Origin: Paenibacillus sp. FSL H7-0326
GTDB taxonomy: Bacteria > Bacillota > Bacilli > Paenibacillales > Paenibacillaceae
Reading direction: 5' to 3'
DNA: 64,000 bases
NCBI RefSeq assembly: GCF_001955535.1
Contig: NZ_MPVN01000002.1
Coordinates: 434,001-498,000, forward strand
The notes under the pieces were generated by a model. The model saw only the letters and a program-made list of their open reading frames with translations. It searched no databases and had not been told where the DNA came from. Below, in pieces: positions 7,623 to 15,133 of this stretch (position 1 is the first letter of the stretch; every line of letters begins with the position of its first letter). The position numbers and the translations under genes were made by a program.

Positions 7623-7843
7623 TGCAACGTCAAAGCCTTAATACGTGGAAGACCATATTCAAGAACCTTGCTGAAGACGATCAGGAAGTCGAAGTAACAT
7701 GGCTAGACCCTGGGGATGCAAGTGCGGGTGAGTGGTGCTTACACTGGGAGAACGAGCTGTTCGAGGATGGCTTCGCTACCGAGAAGGAAGCAAATGAGCG
7801 GTTGAAACACCTACAAAAACAATTACTGGTGATGGAGGGGTAA
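7622..7843 (+). CDS. small phage protein, 73 aa
   Basis: ATG 7622 shares its A with the TGA of the gene before. Small acidic protein: central EWCLHWENELFEDGFATEKEA followed by a helix. Unknown family. The next gene starts 2 nt after its stop. Confidence 0.6.
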   Translation: MQRQSLNTWKTIFKNLAEDDQEVEVTWLDPGDASAGEWCLHWENELFEDGFATEKEANERLKHLQKQLLVMEG

Positions 7844-7845
7844 AC

Positions 7846-8001
7846 ATGTTCAACGTAGTTATCAAAGCATGGAAGAACGACGAGGTGATCGAGACGATTA
7901 CCAAAGAGCCTGTATCGGAGCGTTCCGCTGAACGTATCGAGAGAGGGGTTAACATCAATCTGAACCACGATGAGTATTACACAGAAGTGGTACCTGCATA
8001 G
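7846..8001 (+). CDS. very small phage protein, 51 aa
   Basis: ATG 7846 with GGAGGGG upstream; stop TAG 7999-8001. The C-terminal half SERSAERIERGVNINLNHDE has the pattern of a short conserved phage protein (..AERIExGVxINL..). Tightly packed behind the 7622 gene and followed by element copy 7. Function unknown. Confidence 0.65.
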   Translation: MFNVVIKAWKNDEVIETITKEPVSERSAERIERGVNINLNHDEYYTEVVPA

Positions 8002-8004
8002 ACC

Positions 8005-8060
8005 CTGCTAGGACAGCTCACCTTCGGGTGGGCTTTTCAATGGAGCGGTCTATAAGGGCT
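8005..8060 (+). repeat. two-hairpin intergenic element, copy 7 (diverged)
   Basis: CTGCT 8005-8009 precedes P1 (AGCTCACC 8015-8022 with GGTGGGCT 8027-8034, TTCG loop). TGGAGC follows as in other copies, but P2 is only AGC 8044-8046 with GCT 8058-8060, so the second hairpin is degraded. Confidence 0.5.
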
Positions 8061-8070
8061 GTAGAAGGGA

Positions 8071-8113
8071 CACCCCACCTTCGGGGTGGACACCCTCCCT
8101 TCAAAGGGGGTGA
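8071..8113 (+). promoter_or_regulatory. hairpins covering a ribosome binding site
   Basis: Two more hairpins follow copy 7. The first pairs CACCCC 8071-8076 with GGGGTG 8083-8088. The second pairs CACCC 8091-8095 with GGGTG 8108-8112 and buries the ribosome binding site GGGGGTGA (8106-8113) of the gene at 8121. Folding would repress that gene. Confidence 0.5.
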
Positions 8114-8120
8114 CCTGGAA

Positions 8121-8309
8121 ATGGACATCTTCTTCGCTACAGCCTTAGCGGTGTTGGGATTCGTTCTTGCTAGTTTAGGAATTATCAATCGCATTCTTAA
8201 AAAGCTTAACGAGTCCGTTCGCCTGTTGAGTAAGCTGAGGACTTCCCTTCGCTTGTTCAACAAAAAGAAAAAGGACAAAGCCGATTCCCTCCCCCGCCAA
8301 GGTTCGTGA
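8121..8309 (+). CDS. small single-span membrane protein
   Basis: 62 residues from ATG 8121. Residues ~3-24 (FFATALAVLGFVLASLGIIN) form one membrane span; the rest is a basic amphipathic helix (ILKKLNESVRLLSKL) with a KKKKDK cluster. Could be a holin-like or superinfection-type moron, but nothing specific is visible. The ribosome binding site is in a hairpin (8091-8112). Confidence 0.6.
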   Translation: MDIFFATALAVLGFVLASLGIINRILKKLNESVRLLSKLRTSLRLFNKKKKDKADSLPRQGS

Positions 8310-8432
8310 GTCGATTAAGTCCCTTTCAGGGAGGAACAAGTTCGCCGCTTGTTCCTTCCCTTCTACGGTCTATTATAGCCGCTCTGCTTTACAACATCAA
8401 GTGCCGACGAGCACTAATCAGGAGGAACTAAC
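8310..8432 (+). promoter_or_regulatory. structured leader with hairpin P2 of the repeat family
   Basis: Contains TCCCT/AGGGA (8320-8332), GGAACAAG 8333-8340 with CTTGTTCC 8348-8355, and a P2-type hairpin AGTGC 8400-8404 with GCACT 8411-8415 around CGACGA. CTGCT is at 8384-8388 without an intervening P1. A strong AGGAGG lies just before the start at 8433. Confidence 0.5.
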
Positions 8433-8966
8433 ATGGAAGAGAATATCAACTTTGAACTGAAAGTAATTAACCCTATCGAGGAGATCATTACCGTATCCGC
8501 ATCCGTTGACTCAGGGTGGTCGGGTGGTCGCTATCAGGTATCACTGTCTTACAACCCTGCACGTAAGGTTTTCATTGTATCCGCTCCAAACTACTGGGTG
8601 TCCATGGAAACTACCAAACCACATAAATGTGCCAACAAGATCAGTGAGCATGGTATCAGTAGAAATGACGCATTGACGATTGAAGCTATCGTCAATCAGC
8701 TCCTCCTCCCTGCCCTTCGCAAGAAGATGGATGCGGCTGAGGAGTTTGAGAACCATGTGTACTCCCATTCGGTCATGGGGTACGTCCGTCAGAACCTTGA
8801 CCTTGAAGCTAATGATGACTCTAAGGACATGGAGATCGCTCAGATGTCCCGTAACGAGGTGTTCGACCGTGTGCTTGAATGGAATGGATTCATAGGGTAC
8901 GGAAGCACGGTTCGTGACTGGGTTGAAGGTGTATACGGTGTGAAGCTCAGCAAGATTCGTATGTAA
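8433..8966 (+). CDS. uncharacterised phage protein, 177 aa
   Basis: ATG 8433 has a strong ribosome binding site (AGGAGGAACTAAC). The N-terminal half is beta-rich (SVDSGWSGGRYQVSLSYN); the C-terminal half is helical and acidic. No known motif. Followed by element copy 9, so it is probably its own unit. Confidence 0.65.
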   Translation: MEENINFELKVINPIEEIITVSASVDSGWSGGRYQVSLSYNPARKVFIVSAPNYWVSMETTKPHKCANKISEHGISRNDALTIEAIVNQLLLPALRKKMDAAEEFENHVYSHSVMGYVRQNLDLEANDDSKDMEIAQMSRNEVFDRVLEWNGFIGYGSTVRDWVEGVYGVKLSKIRM

Positions 8967-8974
8967 TTTGTCCC

Positions 8975-9050
8975 CTGCTCCCGCCTATCACCTTCGGGTG
9001 GTGGACGGCATGGAGGGTACAACGCCCTACCCTATAGTGCCATCGAGCAC
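8975..9050 (+). repeat. two-hairpin intergenic element, copy 9
   Basis: CCTGCTCC is followed by P1 (8981-8992 with 8997-9008, TTCG loop, 11 of 12 pairs with a mismatch again at the fourth pair) and GGCATGGAG as in copy 2. P2 pairs GTGC 9037-9040 with GCAC 9047-9050 around CATCGA. About 20 nt are inserted between the two hairpins. Confidence 0.65.
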
Positions 9051-9066
9051 AGAAAGAGGTTACATC

Positions 9067-10005
9067 ATGAGTTTTTCCAAAATTGATACTGCACAAAACG
9101 AACTTATCAACCTGATCCCTAAGGAAGCTAAGGAGACCCGAGAGAACCTGCTTGCAGTGATTAGCAACATTCGGGTCATTCAAAAGGACAACATCCTTGC
9201 CTGGATTCCCATAAGTCACATCAACGAGGAATCCGTTGACCTGAGTGAGTTTCGTTACATTGATGACTATGAGATCGTTACGGGTTCGCATACTGCACTC
9301 GACAATACCATGTGGCGTTCTGAGGAAGCGTACCGTGAACACCTTGAGAAGATTTCTGAAAGGAAATTTGTTGTAGGTTCCTACTGGAAAGTAGCTGACG
9401 TGAATAACGAGTATGACTCATTAGAGTTCGGTTCTATGGGTGACGCTGAAGACCACCTCGAAACCCTTGTAAACGGTGGGGTGGATCGGGAGCTTCTATT
9501 CGTAGAGGAGAAGTGGTGTATACTTACAATGTCAGGTGACAATTACGACCAGGAAGAAGATCGTAACGGCGAGTATACCTACGAGTCGGAAGCTGAGAGT
9601 GACATCGAAGACTGCCGCGTCGAGTGGATTGACGAACAGGTTAGAGACCTTGGAGATTTCGAGTACGATGAGGTCATGGAGAATACAGTCTTCCGTTACG
9701 GTCACAAGAGATCGGTTAACCACGATCTAGCTCAAGACCTGGGAATGGCTGTCGTAAGGTTCGATAGAGGTGAGCACGAAGGTTATGAGTACATCGTAGT
9801 TAAAGGAACGGGAACGGATTCGACCCCTGCCTACGTATGCTACCAAGCCATTGAGTTCGGTCACGTCAGTGAGAACGATGCTCGTTGGTTCACAGAACAT
9901 AAAAAGGAGTTCTTCATCGACGTTGTAGGACAGGAATTGTATGAGATGGCTATGAAAGCACTGAACCTTGAGCGATTCATAGAGGGGGCTACCGATACGC
10001 CATGA
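9067..10005 (+). CDS. uncharacterised acidic phage protein, 312 aa
   Basis: ATG 9067 is placed by AAAGAGG; the frame before it crosses element copy 9. Strongly acidic, especially residues ~155-190 (YDQEEDRNGEYTYESEAESD). No known domain. Acidic phage proteins of this kind can mimic DNA, but that is speculation. ATGA overlap with the next gene. Confidence 0.65.
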   Translation: MSFSKIDTAQNELINLIPKEAKETRENLLAVISNIRVIQKDNILAWIPISHINEESVDLSEFRYIDDYEIVTGSHTALDNTMWRSEEAYREHLEKISERKFVVGSYWKVADVNNEYDSLEFGSMGDAEDHLETLVNGGVDRELLFVEEKWCILTMSGDNYDQEEDRNGEYTYESEAESDIEDCRVEWIDEQVRDLGDFEYDEVMENTVFRYGHKRSVNHDLAQDLGMAVVRFDRGEHEGYEYIVVKGTGTDSTPAYVCYQAIEFGHVSENDARWFTEHKKEFFIDVVGQELYEMAMKALNLERFIEGATDTP

Positions 10006-10193
10006 ACATGAAGAAGTGTGATGGTTGTTTCAAGGAATCCTTTAGCTCCTGCGGCAATGGACAACAATGGACTTGCCCACACTGCAACAAGGACATTACA
10101 CACGTAAAGGTGCAACTCCCACCACAGGTTAAATCCTCTGAGAGGATGCGGTTAGATGCAAAATACAAGTACGAGCCTTATACAGACAAATGA
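10002..10193 (+). CDS. small zinc-ribbon phage protein
   Basis: 63 residues, ATGA-coupled. CDGCFKESFSSC near the N-terminus and CPHCNKDI about 14 residues on give two CxxC knuckles typical of a zinc ribbon. The tail is basic. One of several tiny zinc-binding proteins in this phage (2560, 7296, 11253, 15379); some may be RNA-binding regulators. Confidence 0.65.
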   Translation: MNMKKCDGCFKESFSSCGNGQQWTCPHCNKDITHVKVQLPPQVKSSERMRLDAKYKYEPYTDK

Positions 10194-10237
10194 CAAAGAA
10201 ATTAACAAGCGGCTTAACTATCAGGAGGTTGTTTCGT

Positions 10238-10417
10238 ATGAATAAAGTAGGCGTTATGGATGCGATCATGGAGCAGTTCGGGGTTGAATACGGAGACATC
10301 TTTATGGATGATGACGGTACGTTCGAGCTGAACGACGATGAACAGCGTTATCGGTACATAGAGTTACCTGGGGAGACACAGAACGAGTTCCAATACGCGT
10401 TCCATAAGGTAGATTAG
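10238..10417 (+). CDS. small phage protein, 59 aa
   Basis: Start at ATG 10238 is chosen because AGGAGG lies 9 nt upstream; an ATGA overlap at 10190 would allow a 75-residue form. Acidic middle (DIFMDDDGTFELNDDEQ). Unknown family. Confidence 0.55.
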   Translation: MNKVGVMDAIMEQFGVEYGDIFMDDDGTFELNDDEQRYRYIELPGETQNEFQYAFHKVD

Positions 10418-10419
10418 GA

Positions 10420-10487
10420 CACTCCCACCCTGCCACTGGACATCAGACGGTGGCAGTAGGGAGTGCCCTAGTGTACCCTGGTGGCAC
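10420..10487 (+). repeat. two-hairpin intergenic element, copy 10
   Basis: The outer helix CACTCCC 10420-10426 with GGGAGTG 10459-10465 is perfect here, enclosing P1 CTGCCAC 10430-10436 with GTGGCAG 10450-10456. The downstream GTGCC 10463-10467 can instead pair with GGCAC 10483-10487. The three bases GTG are shared, so outer helix and P2 exclude each other. Confidence 0.65.
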
Positions 10488-10529
10488 AACCCATCCACGC
10501 CACAAAAACAATGGAGAGGAGTTTTAATC

Positions 10530-11069
10530 GTGATTGAGAATGTGGCAGTGTCACTAAAAGAGTATTATGAGGAAAGATATGGAAAACCTAACGGGGATAG
10601 GGAAACATTAGACGTGCTTTATGACATATTCAAAGACCTAATGCACTATAATTTCGTCACTGCTGAAGTTAAGGAGGGAATCAGCGAGTACTACAGACTG
10701 ATTCAAAACAGGGGATTACCTGCTTACGAGTGGATTCTTGAAGCCTTCCACGTAGTATCCAAGAAAAGTGTCGAAAAGAGAAACTTTCCATATGTCATCG
10801 GAATGTTAAGAGGTTGGTTAAAATTCGGGTTTGGTCACATCCCCTCCCAAGAGGAGGAGGAAATCGTAGACTACTTCCAAGAGGTTACTTGCACAGAAGT
10901 CTCTAGCGATACGAGACAGTTGTTGCAGAACTTGATGGGCAGGTACGGAGTCCTTAGAATGACTAGAATGATCTCCTCCCTCCCGAAAGAAAAAGACAAC
11001 CTAGACCTTTCCAAGGTCATGGCTGTAAAGTTGTCAGAACTTCTTGAGAGCAAGTATTTAGATAAGTGA
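10530..11069 (+). CDS. DnaD-like replication protein (probable)
   Basis: 179 residues, GTG start behind GGAGAGGAG. Residues ~60-100 (WILEAFHVVSKKSVEKRNF, then YVIGMLRGWLKFGF) have the helix pattern and the Y-x-x-G-x-L-x-x-W signature of the DnaD/DnaB C-terminal domain, which binds DNA and helps load helicase at phage or host origins. The rest of the protein is helical. It lacks a recognisable N-terminal winged helix, so a different role is possible. Ends just before a terminator. Confidence 0.55.
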   Translation: MIENVAVSLKEYYEERYGKPNGDRETLDVLYDIFKDLMHYNFVTAEVKEGISEYYRLIQNRGLPAYEWILEAFHVVSKKSVEKRNFPYVIGMLRGWLKFGFGHIPSQEEEEIVDYFQEVTCTEVSSDTRQLLQNLMGRYGVLRMTRMISSLPKEKDNLDLSKVMAVKLSELLESKYLDK

Positions 11070-11082
11070 ATCAGTAACCACC

Positions 11083-11112
11083 AACCCCTCTCCTATCCGA
11101 GGGGTTTCTTGT
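11083..11112 (+). terminator. rho-independent terminator
   Basis: AACCCCTC 11083-11090 pairs with GAGGGGTT 11099-11106, followed by TCTTG. It closes the unit ending with the DnaD-like gene. Confidence 0.75.
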
Positions 11113-11140
11113 GGTGTGAGATCAAGGGGGAGTTTTACGA

Positions 11141-11323
11141 ATGAAAAGCTCACGAAGACCTTCTAATGAACTAACCGACTTCGAGTTGTTGCAAGAGGTC
11201 GATCAGTTTATACTAGACGCTAAGGCATTAATTGGGAAGGGGGTGAGCGCGAGTGCGGATATTAAAGGCACTCAAGCGACTCGTAAGGTCGAACTCAAAA
11301 GAAAAGATTTGGAATCAGCATAG
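11141..11323 (+). CDS. small phage protein, 60 aa
   Basis: ATG 11141 with GGGGGAG upstream. Helical, with LTDFELLQEVDQFILDAKAL as an amphipathic segment and a basic tail. It overlaps the Com-like gene at 11253 in a different frame for 71 nt, so one of the two 3' or 5' ends may be non-coding or the overlap may be a coupling device. Confidence 0.5.
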   Translation: MKSSRRPSNELTDFELLQEVDQFILDAKALIGKGVSASADIKGTQATRKVELKRKDLESA

Positions 11324-11426
11324 GTGTCCTCATTGTAATCATCTGCTGTTCGAGAAAACAAATGATTTTGTGATTGGCTCAGTGAGGGTCAAGTGTCGGA
11401 AGTGTAAGAACATTGTGCATGAGTAG
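11253..11426 (+). CDS. Com-like zinc-finger protein, 57 aa
   Basis: GTG 11253 has a strong ribosome binding site (GGAAGGGGGTGA 11236-11247), stop TAG 11424-11426. A basic helix (RILKALKRLVRSNSK) is followed by HRCPHCNHLLFEK and VRVKCRKCKNIV: two CxxC knuckles about 20 residues apart in the arrangement of the phage Mu Com family, which binds mRNA to control translation. Most of the first half overlaps the 11141 gene in another frame. Family assignment is by motif spacing only. Confidence 0.6.
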   Translation: MRILKALKRLVRSNSKEKIWNQHRCPHCNHLLFEKTNDFVIGSVRVKCRKCKNIVHE

Positions 11427-11600
11427 TTTTGACTCTTAGACTTTTGGGGGGAAGAAATAACGGAAATACTTAGAGAAGTCTTCTTGATAATTTCCCCCAC
11501 TTGTCTTATTATTGTGAGATAACTCCTCAGCTTACACATTCAGACCGCCGTTGGAGAGGAGCCAAATTTAGAGATCATTTAACAGTCGGAGGTTATTTTT
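11427..11600 (+). other. non-coding gap, AT-rich
   Basis: No open frame with a ribosome binding site is visible. GGGGGGAA near 11444 and TTCCCCC near 11500 could form a long-range stem. A ribosome binding site (GGAGG) for the next gene is at its end. Confidence 0.4.
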
Positions 11601-11867
11601 ATGACGTATTCAAAAAGCCAAATGGACGCTATTGCTCAACACCTTAGAGATAGGTTTGTGGCAGGTGAAGTCGAGGGTCATGAGATCGTGGTAGCTCTAA
11701 TAAGTATGGTTAAAGCTGATCGAATTTTATTAGATGATGTTGCACCTATTTTGTATACAGTATATTTTGGTAACCCACAAGGCGTTATGGTTGCTCTTGA
11801 AAAAGCTCACACTTTAATTGATGAAGAAATGATTGATTCAATAATAAAGGAAGTTAATGATAAATAA
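11601..11867 (+). CDS. small helical phage protein, 88 aa
   Basis: ATG 11601 behind CGGAGG. All-helical and acidic, no motif recognised. This gene and the next two are clearly more AT-rich than the genes left of 11 kb, suggesting a separately acquired module. Confidence 0.6.
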   Translation: MTYSKSQMDAIAQHLRDRFVAGEVEGHEIVVALISMVKADRILLDDVAPILYTVYFGNPQGVMVALEKAHTLIDEEMIDSIIKEVNDK

Positions 11868-11954
11868 AAACCTACTAATATAACAATTAAAATAACATAT
11901 TAATACTACTGTCTCTTTATTGAATTGAATTTCTACATAGAGAGAGGAGACAAA

Positions 11955-12155
11955 ATGAGAGAGTTTTACAGTAAGTTCTTCTTAGTCAGTCTAGCTTGTT
12001 TCCTTATTTTAGGTATCATAATTTTCTTTGATAATTCATTTATGCAAATGCTCCGCGTTATTTTCCACCTCTCCCTGGTTATCCTAGTAATAGGAATTAT
12101 CGGTTGGCACGAGAATAGGAGAAAGCGGAAGGAGCAAAATATATGGAAAACGTAA
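11955..12155 (+). CDS. small two-span membrane protein
   Basis: 66 residues from ATG 11955 (GAGAGAGGAG); an earlier in-frame start at 11925 has no ribosome binding site. Two hydrophobic spans, residues ~8-27 and ~31-52, then a basic tail (ENRRKRKEQ). Overlaps the next gene by 13 nt. Function unknown. Confidence 0.6.
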   Translation: MREFYSKFFLVSLACFLILGIIIFFDNSFMQMLRVIFHLSLVILVIGIIGWHENRRKRKEQNIWKT

Positions 12156-12379
12156 ATAAGGCAGTTATGTTCTTGGCTGTAATTGAAACAATGCTTGAAG
12201 CTTTGAAAGGTTTGCCTGTTGACCAAACTGAATTGGTCGATTCTTTAGCTATGTTAGGCTTTAACCCTACTGAAATCATGTATGAAACACAGACGCTCGT
12301 GGCTTTTCAGAAAGTTTGTAGAGGTTTCGCTGAGATTGAACTTACTGAGGATGACTTATCAGCACTAGAGCAGGGGTAA
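12143..12379 (+). CDS. small helical phage protein, 78 aa
   Basis: ATG 12143 behind GGAAGGAG inside the end of the membrane protein gene. Acidic and helical (FAEIELTEDDLSALEQG at the end). Unknown. Confidence 0.6.
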   Translation: MENVNKAVMFLAVIETMLEALKGLPVDQTELVDSLAMLGFNPTEIMYETQTLVAFQKVCRGFAEIELTEDDLSALEQG

Positions 12380-12383
12380 CGTC

Positions 12384-12872
12384 ATGCAGTCATTGAAGCT
12401 TCTATCCACTTATGCACGAAACGGGGTAGTCATCCTTAGTAAGCTCAAATCGCGGAATTATCCACTCTACTTGTATCTGAAGTCCAATCTCGGGCAACTT
12501 ACTCCCGCCCTAACCGCTCAAGGTGTGGGGGTACTCGATGACTTAAAAACACTTAAGGAGCCTGAAAAGATCAGGCTGTTTTTGCAATATCACTATGGCG
12601 AGACCGTTGACCTTTCAGAAGTTAGGCAGATTCACAGGACGGTCTATAACTACCTCTTAGGATATGGAAAGCCCCGAGAGGTAGTCGAGGGTTTGGGCTT
12701 TAATGTAGAGTACCAATCCCATACCCCCAACTTAGAAAAAGACCTGGGTAATTTAAGAGATTCTGATGGGAACTTCCCTCCTCTCCCCCAGTCCACATAC
12801 AATAAAGTCTATTACCGAGCTAAGAAGCAAGGTATTGACGTAAAACACTACCTCAAGTCTTTAGGGACTTGA
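12384..12872 (+). CDS. uncharacterised phage protein, 162 aa
   Basis: Starts 5 nt after the previous gene. The first third is basic and hydrophobic (LLSTYARNGVVILSKLKSRN); the last third has a helix-turn-helix-like stretch (STYNKVYYRAKKQGIDVKHY). Could bind DNA, but no family is recognised. The stop codon lies within the stem of a terminator (12851-12884). Confidence 0.6.
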   Translation: MQSLKLLSTYARNGVVILSKLKSRNYPLYLYLKSNLGQLTPALTAQGVGVLDDLKTLKEPEKIRLFLQYHYGETVDLSEVRQIHRTVYNYLLGYGKPREVVEGLGFNVEYQSHTPNLEKDLGNLRDSDGNFPPLPQSTYNKVYYRAKKQGIDVKHYLKSLGT

Positions 12873-12884
12873 GGTTATTTTTTT
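12851..12884 (+). terminator. rho-independent terminator overlapping a stop codon
   Basis: CCTCAAGTC 12851-12859 pairs with GACTTGAGG 12866-12874, followed by TTATTTTTTT. The stop codon of the 12384 gene is part of the 3' arm. Confidence 0.85.
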
Positions 12885-12946
12885 AGGAGGTGGTTACTTA
12901 ACAGCCTTACTCTCAAATCGTATAGATCAACTAGGAGGTGTTTGAC

Positions 12947-14806
12947 GTGATTAACGCAGAAAAGATCAAAGGCAATGACGGGAAATGGTGGATTAAGGCT
13001 TCTTTTCGCAACGTCAAGACGCTTAGTGACGCGATGAGCGAGGTCAAAGGCGCGATCTATAGTCCTATTCAAAAGGTTTGGGCAGTTCCGCTGATCTACC
13101 GCGAAGATTTTGAGCAAAAGATGGGAAGCTTCCTGATCAACTGGACAGACGAGGAGAAAGGAAGCAACGGTGGTATCAGTGAGGACGACATTCCAAGTGA
13201 ACCAGTTGTCCCTGGATACTCGGTTACCTACAATGCAGACGGTGACATTATCGACCACCGTGGATTCAAAACCCGCCCATGGGGAGAGTTCCAGGTCAAA
13301 GGATTTAACCTACTGGTCAGCAAAGACTTTCTGATCTTGGCTGATGACGCGGGTCTTGGTAAGTCTTGGCAGGTTGCTAACGCCATTGAAGCTAAGAAGA
13401 AGCTCGGGCATCTGAAACGGGGTATTGTCCTGGCGAAAGCGAGTCTGCTGTTTAACTGGCGTGACGAGATTCACATGCACACCAACCTAAAGTCGGTAGT
13501 AATGGCAGGTACCGTTAACCAACGTGCCAAGCTGTACAGCCAACTAACAAATGAGGAAGATTGGGATGTCCTCATTATGTCCTACGAGACTTTCAGATGT
13601 GACATCCACAACCTTGAGCTTTTGGATAATTACAAAGAGCTTCAGTTCTGTGTTATGGATGAAGCCCACAAGATCAAGAACCCTTTAAGTAAGATCGGTT
13701 CCCTTGTGCATAGGTTGAACTTCCGTAGCCGTTATGTTCTGACAGCTACCCCACTCCCCAACTCACCGCTTGAAGCGTACAACTACCTTCACTTTGGTAA
13801 ACGTGTACTGAAGAACTGGTATGAGTTCCGTGGCCACCATGCGATCATGGGAGGGTTCGGCGGCAAAGAGATCGTCGGCTACAAGAACATTCCCGAGCTG
13901 AAGAACCTGATTCAGGTGAACATGCTCAGAAGACGCAAGAAGGACAAGCTGAAGGAGCTTCCTGAGGTTGCATTCAAGACAGTCAACCTCTCCATGACCC
14001 CTACTCAGTCCAAGATGTATCAGGCTGTTAAGATGGGGATTTTGGAGGAGCTGAAGGATACTTCCTTAGATAGGATTCCATCGGCACTTACTAAGCTCCT
14101 TCGACTCCAACAGGTTACAGACTCCATCGAACTGATCGGAGCTTCCCCAGGGAAGAATACAAGCTCTAAGCTCCTAGCCCTTGACGAGATGATCGAGGAA
14201 CTGGTGGAAAGCGGTAATGAAAAAGTAATCATATTCTCCCGTTTCCGCACCGTGGTGGAGCTGATTGAGAAGCGATATGCAAAACATAAACCTGCGGTCA
14301 TCCATGGTGACGTTGATGCCAACGGTAAGACTGAAAACTCTGCTGTCCGACTGCTGAAGAAGAAGTACGGTCAGAAATGGTATGACATGCCTGAGGAGGA
14401 AAGACGTAAGCTCCTAGATGAAACTATGACTTCGGAACGTCAACGTGAAGTGTATAGATTCCAAAACGACGAAGATTGCAGAATCTTCATTGGCTGTACA
14501 CCTGCTTGCCGTGAAGGTCTTACACTCACTCAAGCAACTCACGTTATCTTCCTTGATTGTGAATGGTCACCTGCTTATGTTGAGCAAGCCTTCTCCCGCG
14601 CCCACCGTATCGGTCAGCGAAACGCCGTTACCGTCTATTACCTTGTATGTGAAGGTACTATTGATGAGCACGTACAGGAAACTCTGCAACGTAAGGAAGC
14701 CATGGCACAGACCATGCTCGATGAGGGCATAGACAACCTCGATCTTGGAGTAGCGAAGCAACTGATTGCTTCCCTCGCAGGTATTGATGAAAGGATGGTG
14801 GCATGA
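12947..14806 (+). CDS. SNF2-family DNA helicase/translocase
   Basis: 619 residues. GTG 12947 sits 8 nt after AGGAGG. An N-terminal ~95-residue region precedes a two-domain SNF2 motor: motif I ADDAGLGKSWQ (~134-143), motif II DEAH (~238-241) in VMDEAHKIKN, motif III TATPLPNS, and in the second domain FLDCEWSPAYVEQAFSRAHR with IGQ (motif VI). Such enzymes move on double-stranded DNA; phage versions are thought to act in replication, recombination or fork remodelling (SMARCAL1-like). Motif I has DDAGLGKS in place of the usual DEMGLGKT. Overlaps the next gene by ATGA. Confidence 0.9.
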   Translation: MINAEKIKGNDGKWWIKASFRNVKTLSDAMSEVKGAIYSPIQKVWAVPLIYREDFEQKMGSFLINWTDEEKGSNGGISEDDIPSEPVVPGYSVTYNADGDIIDHRGFKTRPWGEFQVKGFNLLVSKDFLILADDAGLGKSWQVANAIEAKKKLGHLKRGIVLAKASLLFNWRDEIHMHTNLKSVVMAGTVNQRAKLYSQLTNEEDWDVLIMSYETFRCDIHNLELLDNYKELQFCVMDEAHKIKNPLSKIGSLVHRLNFRSRYVLTATPLPNSPLEAYNYLHFGKRVLKNWYEFRGHHAIMGGFGGKEIVGYKNIPELKNLIQVNMLRRRKKDKLKELPEVAFKTVNLSMTPTQSKMYQAVKMGILEELKDTSLDRIPSALTKLLRLQQVTDSIELIGASPGKNTSSKLLALDEMIEELVESGNEKVIIFSRFRTVVELIEKRYAKHKPAVIHGDVDANGKTENSAVRLLKKKYGQKWYDMPEEERRKLLDETMTSERQREVYRFQNDEDCRIFIGCTPACREGLTLTQATHVIFLDCEWSPAYVEQAFSRAHRIGQRNAVTVYYLVCEGTIDEHVQETLQRKEAMAQTMLDEGIDNLDLGVAKQLIASLAGIDERMVA

Positions 14807-15048
14807 AAGAACTAGAGATATTGCTTCTAAAGATGTGGGAAGATTTCGGTATTGAGTATATCTATAAATACAAGAACCGAATAAAAGTATACAGAAGGGA
14901 AGGCTTAGTTAGCTATGAGCTGTTCTGTGACCTAACCTGCGGTACTATGTTTACTGACGTGGAGGATACAGCAAACGGCGATGATCTGTACGCCGAGGAC
15001 TGCAAGGTAAGCGTCAAAGTATTAATAGAAAGAAGATATGTATCATAA
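14803..15048 (+). CDS. small phage protein, 81 aa
   Basis: ATGA-coupled to the helicase. Alpha/beta composition (EYIYKYKNRIKVYRR) with two cysteines in DLTCGTMF and EDCKV. Unknown; could be a helicase accessory by position only. Confidence 0.55.
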   Translation: MKELEILLLKMWEDFGIEYIYKYKNRIKVYRREGLVSYELFCDLTCGTMFTDVEDTANGDDLYAEDCKVSVKVLIERRYVS

Positions 15049-15091
15049 TGTACAGTTCGACGCTAAAGTGAGCCACAATATCTGGCTAAAG

Positions 15092-15119
15092 AACCGTCCT
15101 CAAAAGGGCGGTTTCTTTA
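15092..15119 (+). terminator. terminator or attenuator hairpin
   Basis: AACCGTCCT 15092-15100 pairs with AGGGCGGTT 15105-15113 (nine pairs, one wobble), followed by TCTTTATTTGG. It lies inside an otherwise continuous set of genes, so it may only partly reduce downstream transcription. Confidence 0.65.
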
Positions 15120-15133
15120 TTTGGAGGACGCTA

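Noticed and set aside
94-10487. The repeated hairpins as a CRISPR array
   Set aside because: Copies are kilobases apart, differ in sequence and are separated by genes.
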